This document shows, piece by piece, positions 40,757 through 50,012 of a stretch of DNA of 64,000 nucleotides. Position numbers and translations under genes: made by a program. Origin of the DNA: JACVRW01 sp963821275 (GTDB lineage Bacteria > Actinomycetota > Thermoleophilia > Solirubrobacterales > Thermoleophilaceae); NCBI GenBank assembly GCA_963821275.1, contig CAWGDF010000001.1:434001-498000 (forward strand), read 5' to 3'. Within the stretch, counting starts at the first letter, position 1. The number at the start of each line of letters is the position of its first letter. Below the pieces are notes generated by a model. The model did not search any database. It was not told the origin of the DNA and saw only the letters and a program-made list of their open reading frames with translations.

Positions 40757-41023
40757 ATGAAGATGCACTCAGATCAGACCCGAATTCCCCGGCTGCAAGC
40801 GATCTTCGAGGGCGCGAAGAGCTTCGGCCTCCCCGAGGACGACGCCTGGCGGGCGGTCGACGAGTCGCTGGATGAGGTCGGCGGGGACGCCACCGTCTCC
40901 CAGTTTCTCGAGGAGCTTGTCGGAGCGTTGGCGTGTCGGATCCTCACCGAGCAGCGGAACCCCTCGAAGGACCGCCGCGACGGACCCGAAGGGCCGCAGG
41001 TGAACTCCGACGAGCTCACCTAG
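40757..41023 (+). CDS. Small acidic protein of unknown function next to RND genes
   Basis: 88 residues: a helical core (LQAIFEGAKSFGLPEDDAWRAVDESLDEVGGD, key motif FGLPEDDAWR) and a charged tail. From memory, relatives of this protein accompany heavy-metal-type RND genes in actinomycetes. Convergent with the RND operon, ending 11 bp before it. A regulatory or accessory role is inferred from position only. Confidence 0.55.
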   Translation: MKMHSDQTRIPRLQAIFEGAKSFGLPEDDAWRAVDESLDEVGGDATVSQFLEELVGALACRILTEQRNPSKDRRDGPEGPQVNSDELT

Positions 41024-41034
41024 CTCCCCCACGC

Positions 41035-44000
41035 TCATCCCCGCTTCCCGAAGCGCAGGTAGAGCGACGGCAGGACGAACAGGTTGAGAAGAGTCGCGGT
41101 CACGAGGCCGCCGAGGATCACGATTGCCATCGGATGCTCGATCTCGTGGCCGGGAATGGCGCCCGGGACGGCGAGCGGCACGAGCGCCAGGCCGGTCGCC
41201 GAGGCGGTCATCAAGATCGGCGCAAGCCGCTCACCTGCCCCGCGGAGCACGAGCCCGGGTCCGAACTCCTCTCCCTCGTGGCGCTCGAGATGCTGGAAGT
41301 GGCTGATCATCAGGATGCCGTTCCGCGCCGCGATGCCGAAGACCGTCAGGAAGCCGACCAATGAGCCGAGCGACAGCACCCCGTCCCCCAGCCACACCGC
41401 GAGCACGCCCCCCACGAGCGCCATCGGCAGGAGGAGGAAGGTCAGGATCGCCAGGCGCAGGCTGCCCAACGCCGCTTGGAGCAGCAGGAAGATCGCGACC
41501 GCTGCGGCGATTCCGAACACCAGCAGGCGATCCTGGGCGGCGTTCAGCTCCGTGGACTCCCCGAGCACCTCAGCGTGGTACTCACGCGGGAACTTGATGC
41601 CCTCGACCCGATCCTCGAGGTCGTCGACGACGGAGGCGAGGTCACGACCCTCGACATTGGCGCCGACGTCGATCCGGCGCGACTGCAGCTCGCGCTCGAT
41701 GTGGTTGGGGGTCGGCGCCACGCGCACGTCGGCCACCTGGTCGAGGCGAACGGGCCGGCCGGCCGGCGTGTCGATCGGAAGCGCCTCGACGTCGCTCAGG
41801 CTGTTGCGCGCCGACGGGATGCTCCAGACGTGCACGTCGTACGCCTTGCCGCCGTCGAAGATGTCCCCGACCTCCTCGCTCGCCAGGAGCGTGGATGACT
41901 GCCGTCGGACGTCGCCCGGCTTGAGGCCGTGGCGCCGGGCCGCGGCGAGGTCGAGCTCGACCTCGATGTGCGGGAGGTCTTCCGCGAAATCGGGATGAGC
42001 GTCGATCACGCCGTCCACCTTCGCGATCTGCTCGGCGATCTGGTCCGCCTTGTCGCGCAGGACGGGTAGCTCGGGTCCGAAGATGCGCACGACGATCGTC
42101 TCGCTCGTCCCGGTGAGCACCTCCTTGATGCGCTCACGCAGGTAGGTCTGCACATCGCGGTAGAGGCCGGGATAGCCCTCCACCGTCCGCTGGACGGCCT
42201 CGAGCGTCTTGTCGTAGTCGACGTCCTCGCTGACGCTGATCCAATTCTCACCGAAGTACACGCCGTAGATCTCGTCCGACATCAGCGCCTGGCCGATGTG
42301 GGAGCCGCAGTTGCGGACACCCGGGATCTCACGCAGGTCGCGACACGCACGCACCGAGATGCGTGTCTCCTCCGACGCGCCGGTGGCCGGCTCCGTCAGC
42401 CAGTGCATTAGGAAGTCCCGCTCCTTGAAGTTCGGCAGCAACTGCGACCCGAGCGTGGGATAGGTCAAGAGGCCCGCGAGCAGCAGTCCGGCCGCGAGCG
42501 CGATCGCGGGACTGGGACGGCGGATCAGCCTTTCGAGGATCGCGCCGTAGCCCCACTTGAGGGCCCGCAGCAACGGAGAGTCGCGGTGCCGGAGATGCCC
42601 CTTCGACAGGAGGAGGAAGCAGAGAGCCGGGGTCACGGTCAGCGCGACCAGCATCGAGACCAGCACTGCCAGCCCGTACGAGAGCACGAGCGGCTGGAAG
42701 AACGATCCCGACAGGCCCTGCAGGAAGAAGACCGGCACGATCGCCACGACGTTGATCACGGTCGCGTACGTGATCGCGCTGCGGACCTCGACGGAGGCGT
42801 CGAGCACGACGCGGAACGTGGAGATGCGCTCGCCCTCCGCGCGTGCGATCCGCAATCGGCGCACGATGTTCTCCACGTCGATGATGGCGTCGTCCACCAC
42901 CACCCCGATGGCGACCACGAGCCCGGCCAGGACCATCACGTTGATCGTCGTGTGAGTGAGGTCGAGCACCACGATCGCCGCGATCAGCGACAGGGGGATG
43001 GCGATCAGGCTGATGAACGTCGTACGCCACTCGACCAGGAACGCGAGGATGATGAAGATCACGAGCAACACGCCCACGAGCAGGGCCGTCGTGAGGTTGT
43101 CGATCGATTGCTCGATGAAGGTCGCCGGCCGGAAGATCGTCGTGTCGATCTCGATTCCGGGAAGGCCGGGCCGCATCTCGTCGACGGCCCGCTCGACCCC
43201 CTCGGTCACCTCCATGGTGTTCGCCCCGCGGAACTTCTGGACGATGAGCAGCAGGCCGTCGCCCTCGTTGACAACACCGGCGCCCCAGACCGGCTGGTGG
43301 TCCTCGCGCACCGCACCCAGATCGGACAGCCGCAGCACGCGGCCGCTCCTGTTGAGGACGGGGACCTTGCCGAGCTGCTCCGGCCCGATGATCGGCTGCA
43401 CGTGCCGGAGGTTCATGCGCTGCCCGCCCGCCTCGACGAACCCGCCGGTGCCGGGTGCGAAGTTCTCGGTGTACGCCAGTACCCCGGCATCGACCGCGTC
43501 GGCGCTGGTCTCCATCACCCGCTCAAGGGAGACGCCGTTCTCCGCCAACTTCGCCGGATCGACCTGCACGTGGCGCTGCTGGAGCCGCTCACCGTAGATG
43601 TCCACCGCCGCGACGCCCGATACGCGCAGGAGGCGTTGCCTGATCTTCCAGTAGGAGACCGACGACAGCTCGACCAGGTTCAGGTCGTCGGAGGAGAGCC
43701 CGATCTTCATGATTCGGCTCGTCGCCGACAGCGGCGGCATCATCCACGGCGGGCTCGCCCACGTCGGCAGAGTGGGCGTGACCTGGGCGATCCGCTCCTG
43801 CACGAGCTGGCGCGCCCGCATCTCGTCGGTCCCGCGCTCGAAGATCAGCTGGATCGAGGAGAGCTGCGAGACCGACTTCGAGCGCAGCTCCTCGAGACCG
43901 GGCAGTCCGTTGAGCTGCTCCTCGATCGGAACCGTGATCAGCTCCTCAACCTCCGTAGAGGAGTTGCCCAGGGCGATCGTCTGGATCTCGACACGCGGGG

Positions 44001-44127
44001 GCGCGAATTCGGGGAAGACGTCGACCCGCGCGTCGGGGATCTGTGCGAAGCCGAAGACCATCGCCGCAGTCGCGCCGAAGAGCACGAGCCAGCGGAACCG
44101 CAGGCTCCTGGACACGATCCAGCGCAT
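41035..44127 (-). CDS. RND-family efflux transporter (CusA/CzcA-like), copy 1
   Basis: 1030-residue inner-membrane proton antiporter with the RND layout of 12 helices and two large periplasmic-type loops. Seen: N-terminal helix then DARVDVFPEFAPPRVEIQT, the helix-4 motif VVVDDAIIDVENIVRR with the two Asp used for proton relay, and repeats of the pattern in the second half. ATG 44127 (MRWIVSRSL) is chosen by homology. Sequence is nearest heavy-metal-efflux RNDs, but no clear metal ligands can be named. Last gene of a three-gene minus-strand operon. Confidence 0.87.
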   Translation of the reverse strand: MRWIVSRSLRFRWLVLFGATAAMVFGFAQIPDARVDVFPEFAPPRVEIQTIALGNSSTEVEELITVPIEEQLNGLPGLEELRSKSVSQLSSIQLIFERGTDEMRARQLVQERIAQVTPTLPTWASPPWMMPPLSATSRIMKIGLSSDDLNLVELSSVSYWKIRQRLLRVSGVAAVDIYGERLQQRHVQVDPAKLAENGVSLERVMETSADAVDAGVLAYTENFAPGTGGFVEAGGQRMNLRHVQPIIGPEQLGKVPVLNRSGRVLRLSDLGAVREDHQPVWGAGVVNEGDGLLLIVQKFRGANTMEVTEGVERAVDEMRPGLPGIEIDTTIFRPATFIEQSIDNLTTALLVGVLLVIFIILAFLVEWRTTFISLIAIPLSLIAAIVVLDLTHTTINVMVLAGLVVAIGVVVDDAIIDVENIVRRLRIARAEGERISTFRVVLDASVEVRSAITYATVINVVAIVPVFFLQGLSGSFFQPLVLSYGLAVLVSMLVALTVTPALCFLLLSKGHLRHRDSPLLRALKWGYGAILERLIRRPSPAIALAAGLLLAGLLTYPTLGSQLLPNFKERDFLMHWLTEPATGASEETRISVRACRDLREIPGVRNCGSHIGQALMSDEIYGVYFGENWISVSEDVDYDKTLEAVQRTVEGYPGLYRDVQTYLRERIKEVLTGTSETIVVRIFGPELPVLRDKADQIAEQIAKVDGVIDAHPDFAEDLPHIEVELDLAAARRHGLKPGDVRRQSSTLLASEEVGDIFDGGKAYDVHVWSIPSARNSLSDVEALPIDTPAGRPVRLDQVADVRVAPTPNHIERELQSRRIDVGANVEGRDLASVVDDLEDRVEGIKFPREYHAEVLGESTELNAAQDRLLVFGIAAAVAIFLLLQAALGSLRLAILTFLLLPMALVGGVLAVWLGDGVLSLGSLVGFLTVFGIAARNGILMISHFQHLERHEGEEFGPGLVLRGAGERLAPILMTASATGLALVPLAVPGAIPGHEIEHPMAIVILGGLVTATLLNLFVLPSLYLRFGKRG

Positions 44128-44149
44128 CAGCGACTGCCTCCCGGCCGGG

Positions 44150-44593
44150 TCAATGGCTCGGCACCTCGAGCTCGGTGCCATAGACCTCGGCGGCACCGAC
44201 GGTCACGATCTCGGTGCCCACGGGCGGGCCCTCCGAGAGGAGCACGCGGTCCCCCTCGATCCGCTGCACCCGGACCTCTGCGCGGATGTACACGAGCGGC
44301 CTGGGACTCGTATAGACGTACGTCGTCCCCGCCGGGTCGTACAGGAGGGCGGAGTACGGGACGACCCTGCGCCCCGCGTCGCGGCGAACGCTGGCGGTGC
44401 GCAGGCCCACCCTTCTGGCTCCCTCCGCCGTGAAGCTCACCCGCTGAAGGTCGCCGCCCTCTTTAATGGGCTCGAGCTTCGAGGGTTCGTAGCCCGTCGA
44501 CGACTCGGTCTCAACTTCGCTGCATCCCGCGAACGCCGCGGCGACGACTCCGATGGCGCAGGCCAGCCTCGCCCGCCTAGGTGGCCGGCGCAT
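44150..44593 (-). CDS. Lipoprotein, minimal RND adaptor-like
   Basis: 147 residues. Lipobox FAGC with lipid-modified Cys24. The mature part (YEPSKLEPIKEGGDLQRVSF..., GARRVGLRTASV, VPYSALLYD, TTYVYT, then ..VGTEIVTVGAAEVYG) matches the last beta-barrel and membrane-proximal parts of CusB/HlyD-type adaptors. The helical hairpin and the lipoyl halves are missing. It sits between two RND genes and overlaps the end of the upstream one by 17 bp. Probably a docking or gating subunit for RND pumps in a one-membrane cell. Confidence 0.7.
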   Translation of the reverse strand: MRRPPRRARLACAIGVVAAAFAGCSEVETESSTGYEPSKLEPIKEGGDLQRVSFTAEGARRVGLRTASVRRDAGRRVVPYSALLYDPAGTTYVYTSPRPLVYIRAEVRVQRIEGDRVLLSEGPPVGTEIVTVGAAEVYGTELEVPSH

Positions 44594-47500
44594 GCTCCCC
44601 GGCCTTCTCGGGCGCGCCCGCTCCGTCTGCCCAGCGCTGCATGAGCTCCTCCTCGGGCGAGCGGCTCGGCTGCCGATCGCCGAAGCGCAGGTAGAGCGCG
44701 GGCAGTACGAACAGGCTGAGGAGGGTGGAGGTCACGAGGCCCGCGAGCACGACCACGGCCATCGGGTGCACGACCTCGAGACCCGGCCGAGGTCCGGCGA
44801 TCACGAACGGGAGCATCACGGCAGCCGTTGCGATCGCTGACGTCAGGATCGGCACGGCTCGCTCGCGAGCCCCGCGCAGGACCAGCGCGCGACCGAAGCG
44901 CTCGCCCTCGCGCTCGAGGTCCTGGAAATGGCGGATGAGCACGGCGCCCGTGCGTACGGCGAGACCGAGCAGGGCAAGAAAGCCGAGCAACGCACCGAGC
45001 GAGAGCTCGCCGCCGGCGATGAGCGCAGCGGGTACGCCGCCCGCGAGCGCCACCGGGAGCGTGAGGAAGGCCAGCGCGGCCAGGGGCCAGCTTCTGAAGG
45101 CGGCCTGGAGGAGCAGGAAGGCCGCGAGCGCCGCGGCGATCGCGAACGCGATCATCTGTGTGGCCCCCAGCTCGTCGCCGGTGCTCTCCTGCAGCACCTC
45201 GGAGTGATACTCGAGCGGGAAGGCGACGTCGCCCAGGCGGTCCTCCACCTCGGCGGCCACCGAGTCGCGACTGCGCCCCTTGACGCCCGCCACGATGTCG
45301 AGGTGGCGCGAGACGGCGTCTCGCTCGATCACGACCGGTCGCGACCTGATTTCCACGTCGGCAACCTGGCTCAGGCGCACGTGGCCGCCGTCGGGGCTAT
45401 CGATCAGCAGATTGCGCACGCTCGACACGCTGCTGCGCGTGGCCGGCACTCCCTTCACGACGACGTCGAAGACCTTCTGCTTCTCGAAGACGCTGCCGAC
45501 GTGGATCCCCTGCACGAGCGCGGCCGCGGCGCGACGCACGTCGCCCGGCTTGACACCGAAGCGCTGCGCCCGCTCGAGGTTGGTCTCGATCTCGACGGTC
45601 GGCTGCGTCACGGGCAGCTCGATGCGCGGGTCGGTGACGCCGTCGACGCGAGACACGATCCGGTGCACCTTGCGCGCTTCGCGCCTGAGCGTGGCCAGCT
45701 CCTGTCCGTAGATCCGCACGACGAGCGGGTCATCGGATCCGGTGAGCACGTCGATGTCGTTACCCGAGATCGGGTCGTCACCTCGGCCGAGCGCGCCGAC
45801 GTCCCTGATCGTCCGATTCGAGTTGTTGACGACCTCGCCGTCGACACCGCTCGTTTCGTCGACCACGTCCCTGATCGATGCCACGGTTGCGTCGTAATCG
45901 GCGCTCGAGTCGATGCTCACCCAGAGCTCGCTGGAGTTGACGTCGACCACCCGGTCGCCCGTGACCGCCCGTCCGACGTGCGCGCCGACGTTGTCGACGC
46001 CCGGAATGGCTCGCACCTCGCGGCTGAGCTCGGTGCTGATCCGGGTCATCCGCGGGTTGGAGGTCCCGGGCCTTCCCTCCAGGCGCAGCACCAAGTCCCT
46101 GTCCTTGAAGGTTGGGATGGGCGCCGTGTCGAGGAGCGGCAGCATCGCGAGCGCGACGAGGACCGCACCGGCGGCCACGATGGGCGGCATCCTCGGACTC
46201 TGGAGCAGCCGTGACAGCACGCCCATGCAGCCGGCCACCAGCGGTCGCAGCAGTGGAGAGTCGCCGCGCCCGGGCGACCCTCGTGAGAAGAGCATCGCGG
46301 TCAGCGCCGGGCCCAGGGTTAGGGCGACCACCATGGACGCCGCGACCGCCAGCGCGTAGGAGAGCGCGAGCGGCTCGAAGAAGGCGCCGGGCCGACCCTC
46401 CATGACCGCCACGGGGAGAACCGCGAGGAGCGCTATCCAGGTCGCGTACGCCAGCGGGCTGCGCATCTCCCGCGAGCCCTGGACGACGACCTCGGCGGTC
46501 GACACGTCCCGGGCATTCTGGCGTGGCGCACGCAGGCGCCTGGACACGTTTTCGGCGCTCACCACCGCGTCATCGATCACGACGGTGATCGCGGCCGCCA
46601 GCCCCGCGAACGAGATCGCGTTGAAGGTCTCGCCGAGCAGGTCGAGCACGAGCGCAGCCGACACGAGCGACACCGGGAGCGTCGCGAGCACGATCAGCAC
46701 CGTCCGCCACTGGACGAGCAGGGCGGCGACGGCCAGCGCCAACAGCACGCCGGCGATGATCAGCGTGACCGTGAGGTTGTCGATCGCCTCCTCGATGAGT
46801 GTCGCGGGCCGGAAGACGGAGGTGTCCGTGCGGGTGCCGGCAAGCCCGGGCTCGAGCTCGTCCAGCGCCTCCTCGACTCCCTCGGTGACCTCGAGCGTGC
46901 TCGCGCCGGGGAACTTCTCGACGACCAGCAGCAGGCCGTCGCGATCGTTCACCACGGCGTCACCGATCAGCGGCTGGTGACCGATGCCGACGTCCGCCAC
47001 ATCGGTGAGACGAAGCCTGCCGCCGGTACCTTCGACAGGCACCTTGCCGAGCGCATCGGGGTTCGCGATCTGGTCGAGGACGTTGCGGACCTGAAGTCGT
47101 TGCTGCGGGGTCTCCACGAACCCGCCGGTGCCGGGGGTCGAGCCCTCCAGGAAGCTCAACGACGAGACCGCCTGAGCGTTGCCCGCGGTCCTGATGACCT
47201 GGGGCAGCGAGACGTTCCTGTCACGCAATCGCTCGGGGCCGACCTGCACCTGCAGCTGCTGGTCGCGCATGCCCCAGATCGCCACGTTCGCAACGCCCGG
47301 CACGCCCACGAGGCGCGGCCGCAGCGTCCAGCGCGCGATCACTGAGCGCTCGATCGGCGAGAGCTGCTGCGAGGAGAGCCCGATCATCACGACGCGGCTC
47401 GACGACGACAGCGGCTGAAGCAATGTCGGAGGTGCCGATACGTGCGGCAGCGCGTGCGCCTGCGTCAACCGCTCCTGGATCAGCTGCCTGGCGCGGTAGA

Positions 47501-47810
47501 CGTCGACGCCGGGCTCGAAGACGAGCACGATCGAAGACATGCCGGGAACCGACTTGGAGCGGATCACATCGACGCCCTGCACTCCGTTCAGCAGGTCCGC
47601 CTCCAGCGGGACCGTGATCAGCTGCTCGACCTCCTCTGCGGAGAGCCCGGGCGCCTCGGTCTGAATCTCCGCGTAGGGCGGGCTGAACTCTGGGAGGACG
47701 TCCACCGGCGCGTCGCGCAGGTGCACGATGCCGACGACGATGATCCCGACCGCGAGGCCGACGATCAGGAGTCCAAAGCGCAGGCTGGACCGGAGGACCG
47801 CGCTGATCAC
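44577..47810 (-). CDS. RND-family efflux transporter (CusA/CzcA-like), copy 2
   Basis: 1077-residue RND transporter, distantly paralogous to copy 1. N-terminus MISAVLRSSLRFGLLIVGLAV then DAPVDVLPEFSPPYAEIQTEAPG; helix-4 motif VVIDDAVVSAENVSRR has both proton-relay Asp residues. C-terminus adds about 35 charged residues. First gene of the operon; its promoter should lie in 47811-48166. Two RND polypeptides encoded together suggest a hetero-trimer, as in MdtBC, or two separate pumps with one adaptor. Confidence 0.87.
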   Translation of the reverse strand: MISAVLRSSLRFGLLIVGLAVGIIVVGIVHLRDAPVDVLPEFSPPYAEIQTEAPGLSAEEVEQLITVPLEADLLNGVQGVDVIRSKSVPGMSSIVLVFEPGVDVYRARQLIQERLTQAHALPHVSAPPTLLQPLSSSSRVVMIGLSSQQLSPIERSVIARWTLRPRLVGVPGVANVAIWGMRDQQLQVQVGPERLRDRNVSLPQVIRTAGNAQAVSSLSFLEGSTPGTGGFVETPQQRLQVRNVLDQIANPDALGKVPVEGTGGRLRLTDVADVGIGHQPLIGDAVVNDRDGLLLVVEKFPGASTLEVTEGVEEALDELEPGLAGTRTDTSVFRPATLIEEAIDNLTVTLIIAGVLLALAVAALLVQWRTVLIVLATLPVSLVSAALVLDLLGETFNAISFAGLAAAITVVIDDAVVSAENVSRRLRAPRQNARDVSTAEVVVQGSREMRSPLAYATWIALLAVLPVAVMEGRPGAFFEPLALSYALAVAASMVVALTLGPALTAMLFSRGSPGRGDSPLLRPLVAGCMGVLSRLLQSPRMPPIVAAGAVLVALAMLPLLDTAPIPTFKDRDLVLRLEGRPGTSNPRMTRISTELSREVRAIPGVDNVGAHVGRAVTGDRVVDVNSSELWVSIDSSADYDATVASIRDVVDETSGVDGEVVNNSNRTIRDVGALGRGDDPISGNDIDVLTGSDDPLVVRIYGQELATLRREARKVHRIVSRVDGVTDPRIELPVTQPTVEIETNLERAQRFGVKPGDVRRAAAALVQGIHVGSVFEKQKVFDVVVKGVPATRSSVSSVRNLLIDSPDGGHVRLSQVADVEIRSRPVVIERDAVSRHLDIVAGVKGRSRDSVAAEVEDRLGDVAFPLEYHSEVLQESTGDELGATQMIAFAIAAALAAFLLLQAAFRSWPLAALAFLTLPVALAGGVPAALIAGGELSLGALLGFLALLGLAVRTGAVLIRHFQDLEREGERFGRALVLRGARERAVPILTSAIATAAVMLPFVIAGPRPGLEVVHPMAVVVLAGLVTSTLLSLFVLPALYLRFGDRQPSRSPEEELMQRWADGAGAPEKAGEHAPAT

Positions 47811-48166
47811 GAGAGGCGAACTCCCGTCCTGGTCACGGCCGCTCGGCTCACCGGAAGGCCCGCAAAGCCCTCTCGCCCTCAGACGCCCGGGCCGCGCTCA
47901 TCCTGAGCTTGACCATCCACCGGAACAGGCTTGGATCGAGCTTCTCCCGTCGCCGGCGGGACAACGTTGGGGAGTCCTCTCGACGGATGTTCAGCCCGCA
48001 CCGCTCGCCTGGGCAATCAAGCGCGGCATCGAGTGTCATAGGATTGAACTACTGAACACGCGCGCTACGGCCGCGTGCAAGGAATCTCCTCAATACGGGT
48101 CGCACAAATAACCATTTGTGGGGTTTGTGGGTGCAGATATGACGCGGGCGCTCGCCGGCCCGGCGA
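47811..48166. other. Upstream region of the RND operon, no gene
   Basis: 356 bp without a supported gene; frames here are short and not protein-like. It is more AT-rich near 48030-48125 and contains the inverted repeat at 48103-48120. Confidence 0.5.
48103..48120. promoter_or_regulatory. 18-bp inverted repeat, possible operator of the RND operon
   Basis: CACAAAT-AACC-ATTTGTG, a perfect 7-bp inverted repeat in an AT-rich island about 290 bp upstream of the first RND gene. Could bind a dimeric regulator or be a weak hairpin. Confidence 0.3.
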
Positions 48167-48445
48167 TTACCGCCCCGCGTGGTCCGCGGAGCTGCGGATC
48201 TGTTTGTAGGCAGCATCGACCGCCTCGGTGCTGAGAACGCGGGTGGCGGTGTTCATCGGTGTCGCCGTTGCGCTGATCTCGAACACGTCGAGCTTCCGGA
48301 TTTCGCGGATGCCATCGGCCCGCTTGACCGCGTCGACGATCAGGTAGGCAAAGCTGAAGCCGAGCGTGCCGTTAACGCCGTGAAAGTGACGCCATTTCAA
48401 CGCCAAAGCGTCGCCACTTCGAGCTGGCGGGCGGCCGCTCTGCAC
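48167..48445 (-). pseudogene. C-terminal fragment of an HK97-type prohead protease
   Basis: The open frame has 92 codons, of which about 60 (from GVNGTLGFSFAYLIV onward) match phage prohead serine proteases: the LGFSFAYLIVDAVKR strand, then IREIRKLDVFEISATATPMN and TRVLS. This corresponds to the last third of the enzyme; the catalytic His/Ser part is missing. The N-terminal 25 codons look unrelated. A relic of a tailed phage near the right attachment repeat. Confidence 0.65.
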
Positions 48446-48531
48446 CGCCTCCTTACCCGCGGAATCCCGCTCTGGGCGCGCCGTTTGTCCCCAGCGTTCC
48501 CGAGCGTTCTCGGGCGTCCCTGCGGGGTTCG

Positions 48532-48577
48532 CGGCCTGTCACGCCGGAGGTCGCGGGTTCGAGTCCCGTCGCTCGCG
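48532..48577 (+). repeat. Attachment-site repeat 2
   Basis: Exact 46-bp copy of the 3' part of tRNA-Asp (40278-40323). The 5' half of the tRNA is absent, so it is not a functional tRNA. A small hairpin CCCGAG-CGTT-CTCGGG lies just upstream at 48499-48514. Confidence 0.9.
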
Positions 48578-48700
48578 TTAGTCGTGGTGCGGAATCCGCC
48601 GATCGGGGGTCGCGCTCCACGCCCATTAGACGCCCAAACGCTGCGCGCTCCACCCACCAATGAGCGACTCTCGCTGAATGCGGCACCTATGTCACGTGCT

Positions 48701-49312
48701 TCAGTCGGCCGTGTCCGTTGCGTACTGCGGGCGCCCGGTGGGCCGATAGACCTGGATCGTCACCCCGATGGGGGTGGCCCGCGAGTCGACCAGTTCAAGT
48801 GCTATGTCCTGGCCGGTGGCGGGGAATAGCCGCGTGCCCTGGCCGACGACCACGGGATAGGTGAGCAGGGTGATCTCGTCGACCAGGTGGTTGTCGACGA
48901 GCCAGCGGACCAGGTTGCCGCTGCCGTGCACTTGCAGCTCGCCTCCCGGCTTGGCTTTCAGCTCGCCGACGGCGGCCGCGACGTCTCCGGAGAGGACGGT
49001 CGTGTCCGCCCATTGCGGGTCGGTGAGCGTGGTCGATGCCACGTACTTGGGCCGCGTGTTCAACGCCGCTGCGATGGGGCCCGAATCTGCCCTTACTCCC
49101 CAGTAGCCGGCAAAGATCTCGTAGGTCCGTCGGCCGAACAGGAATGCATCGGCGCGCTGGTAGACCTCGGCGAGGAACGTCTCGGCCTCGTTGTCGAAGA
49201 GCGGCAGAGCCCATCCGCCGCGCTCGAATTCGCCCCTGCGGTCCTCATCCGGCCCGCCGAGGCCCTGCATCACGCCGTCGACAGAGACGTTCGTGGTGGT
49301 CGTCAGTTTCAT
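48701..49312 (-). CDS. Dihydrofolate reductase family protein (RibD C-terminal domain)
   Basis: 203-residue RibD_C/DHFR-like reductase. Starts with MKLTTTTNVSVDGVMQG, followed by RADAFLFGRRTYEIFAGYW (NADPH-site pattern, about residues 52-70), LKAKPGGELQVHGSGNLVRWL and LLTYPVVVGQGTRLF. The group reduces pterin- or pyrimidine-like substrates with NADPH, with no specific role known. ATG overlaps the integrase stop codon (ATGA), so it is cargo coupled to the integrase. Confidence 0.85.
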   Translation of the reverse strand: MKLTTTTNVSVDGVMQGLGGPDEDRRGEFERGGWALPLFDNEAETFLAEVYQRADAFLFGRRTYEIFAGYWGVRADSGPIAAALNTRPKYVASTTLTDPQWADTTVLSGDVAAAVGELKAKPGGELQVHGSGNLVRWLVDNHLVDEITLLTYPVVVGQGTRLFPATGQDIALELVDSRATPIGVTIQVYRPTGRPQYATDTAD

Positions 49313-49803
49313 GGTCGCAGGTTCCTTCTCGTTGGTTTGGTCGTCGTTCGGTACGGGTCCAGCAAGCGGCCGTAGTGGCGCTCGATCATCCGCACCGAGG
49401 TCCCGGCGATCTTCGCCACCTCGAACACCGGCACGCCGGCTGCCAGCGCGTCGGAGACGAACGTCGCGCGCAGGTCGTAGATGCGCGCCGGCGTCGCCAC
49501 CCCTGACGCCTCGACCGCCGGTGCCCACACCCGCCGCCGCCAGTTGTCGAGGTTCAGGAGTCCCCCCTGCGGTGCCGGGAACACGAGCGGACTGTCGAGC
49601 CTCGGCGGGATCGCGTCGAGCGCGTCGAGCGCCCGGCGGGAGAGCGGGACCTGTCGCCGCGCCCCGGAGGTCTTACCAAGCTCCACGACCTCGCCCCCGA
49701 CACGGTCCGGCGCACGCTCAGCACCCGAGCGGCCCGGTCGATGTCGCCGCGTTCGAGGTCGGCTCCTGGCCGCTCCCGCGGCCTCTGGCGCGCTCTCGCT
49801 CAC
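49309..49803 (-). pseudogene. Tyrosine recombinase (integrase) remnant with a frameshift
   Basis: The catalytic-domain end of a phage-type integrase: the Lys strand (LGKTSGARRQVPLS), PLVFPAPQGG, YDLRATFVSDAL in place of the usual HDLRHT box, and the Tyr nucleophile in MIERHYG. The HxxR and second-His positions are altered to Tyr and Thr. Upstream homology (DIDRAARVLSVRRTVSG) continues in another frame; adding one G in the run at 49694-49698 joins them. The N-terminal half is missing. Integrase must therefore have come from elsewhere or been lost after insertion. Confidence 0.7.
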
Positions 49804-50012
49804 GTCTGCTCCTCGTGGACCGGCGCTCGTGCGTCGTGGTGCTCGGTGATCCAGCCCATGTCGCCGTCCACCGTCACGCTCTCGGGCGATCCAGGCCAGT
49901 ACGGGACGGCCAGCGTCCCAGCCATGAACGCACGCGCCTGCTCCTCGGTGAGCGCAATCTCGGTGTAGTCGCCGTGGCCGTCGCGCAACGAGAGCGTGTA
50001 CTCACGGGCCAT
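49800..50012 (-). CDS. Small protein of unknown function in the integrated element
   Basis: 70 residues, acidic, with an N-terminal strand pair (REYTLSLRDGHGDYTEIALT) and a helix with EEQARAFMAGTLA. Its stop overlaps the start of the integrase frame by 4 bp. The position is where an excisionase or antitoxin-like partner would be, but the sequence is not recognised. Confidence 0.5.
   Translation of the reverse strand: MAREYTLSLRDGHGDYTEIALTEEQARAFMAGTLAVPYWPGSPESVTVDGDMGWITEHHDARAPVHEEQT

Larger units (their letters stand above)
40324..48577. mobile_element. Integrated element 1 at tRNA-Asp, RND efflux cargo
   Basis: 8.25 kb between attachment repeats 1 and 2. Contains a small conserved gene, two RND transporters with a minimal lipoprotein adaptor, and a prohead-protease fragment near its right end. 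No intact integrase is present inside; the nearest is the decayed one in element 2. The phage fragment suggests that a prophage-derived unit has lost its other genes. Confidence 0.75.

Noticed and set aside
48397..48686. Antisense frames giving GTRTRDLRRDRP and ATGLEPATSGVTG peptides
   Set aside because: These are the known false translations of tRNA 3' ends and here come from the attachment repeat.
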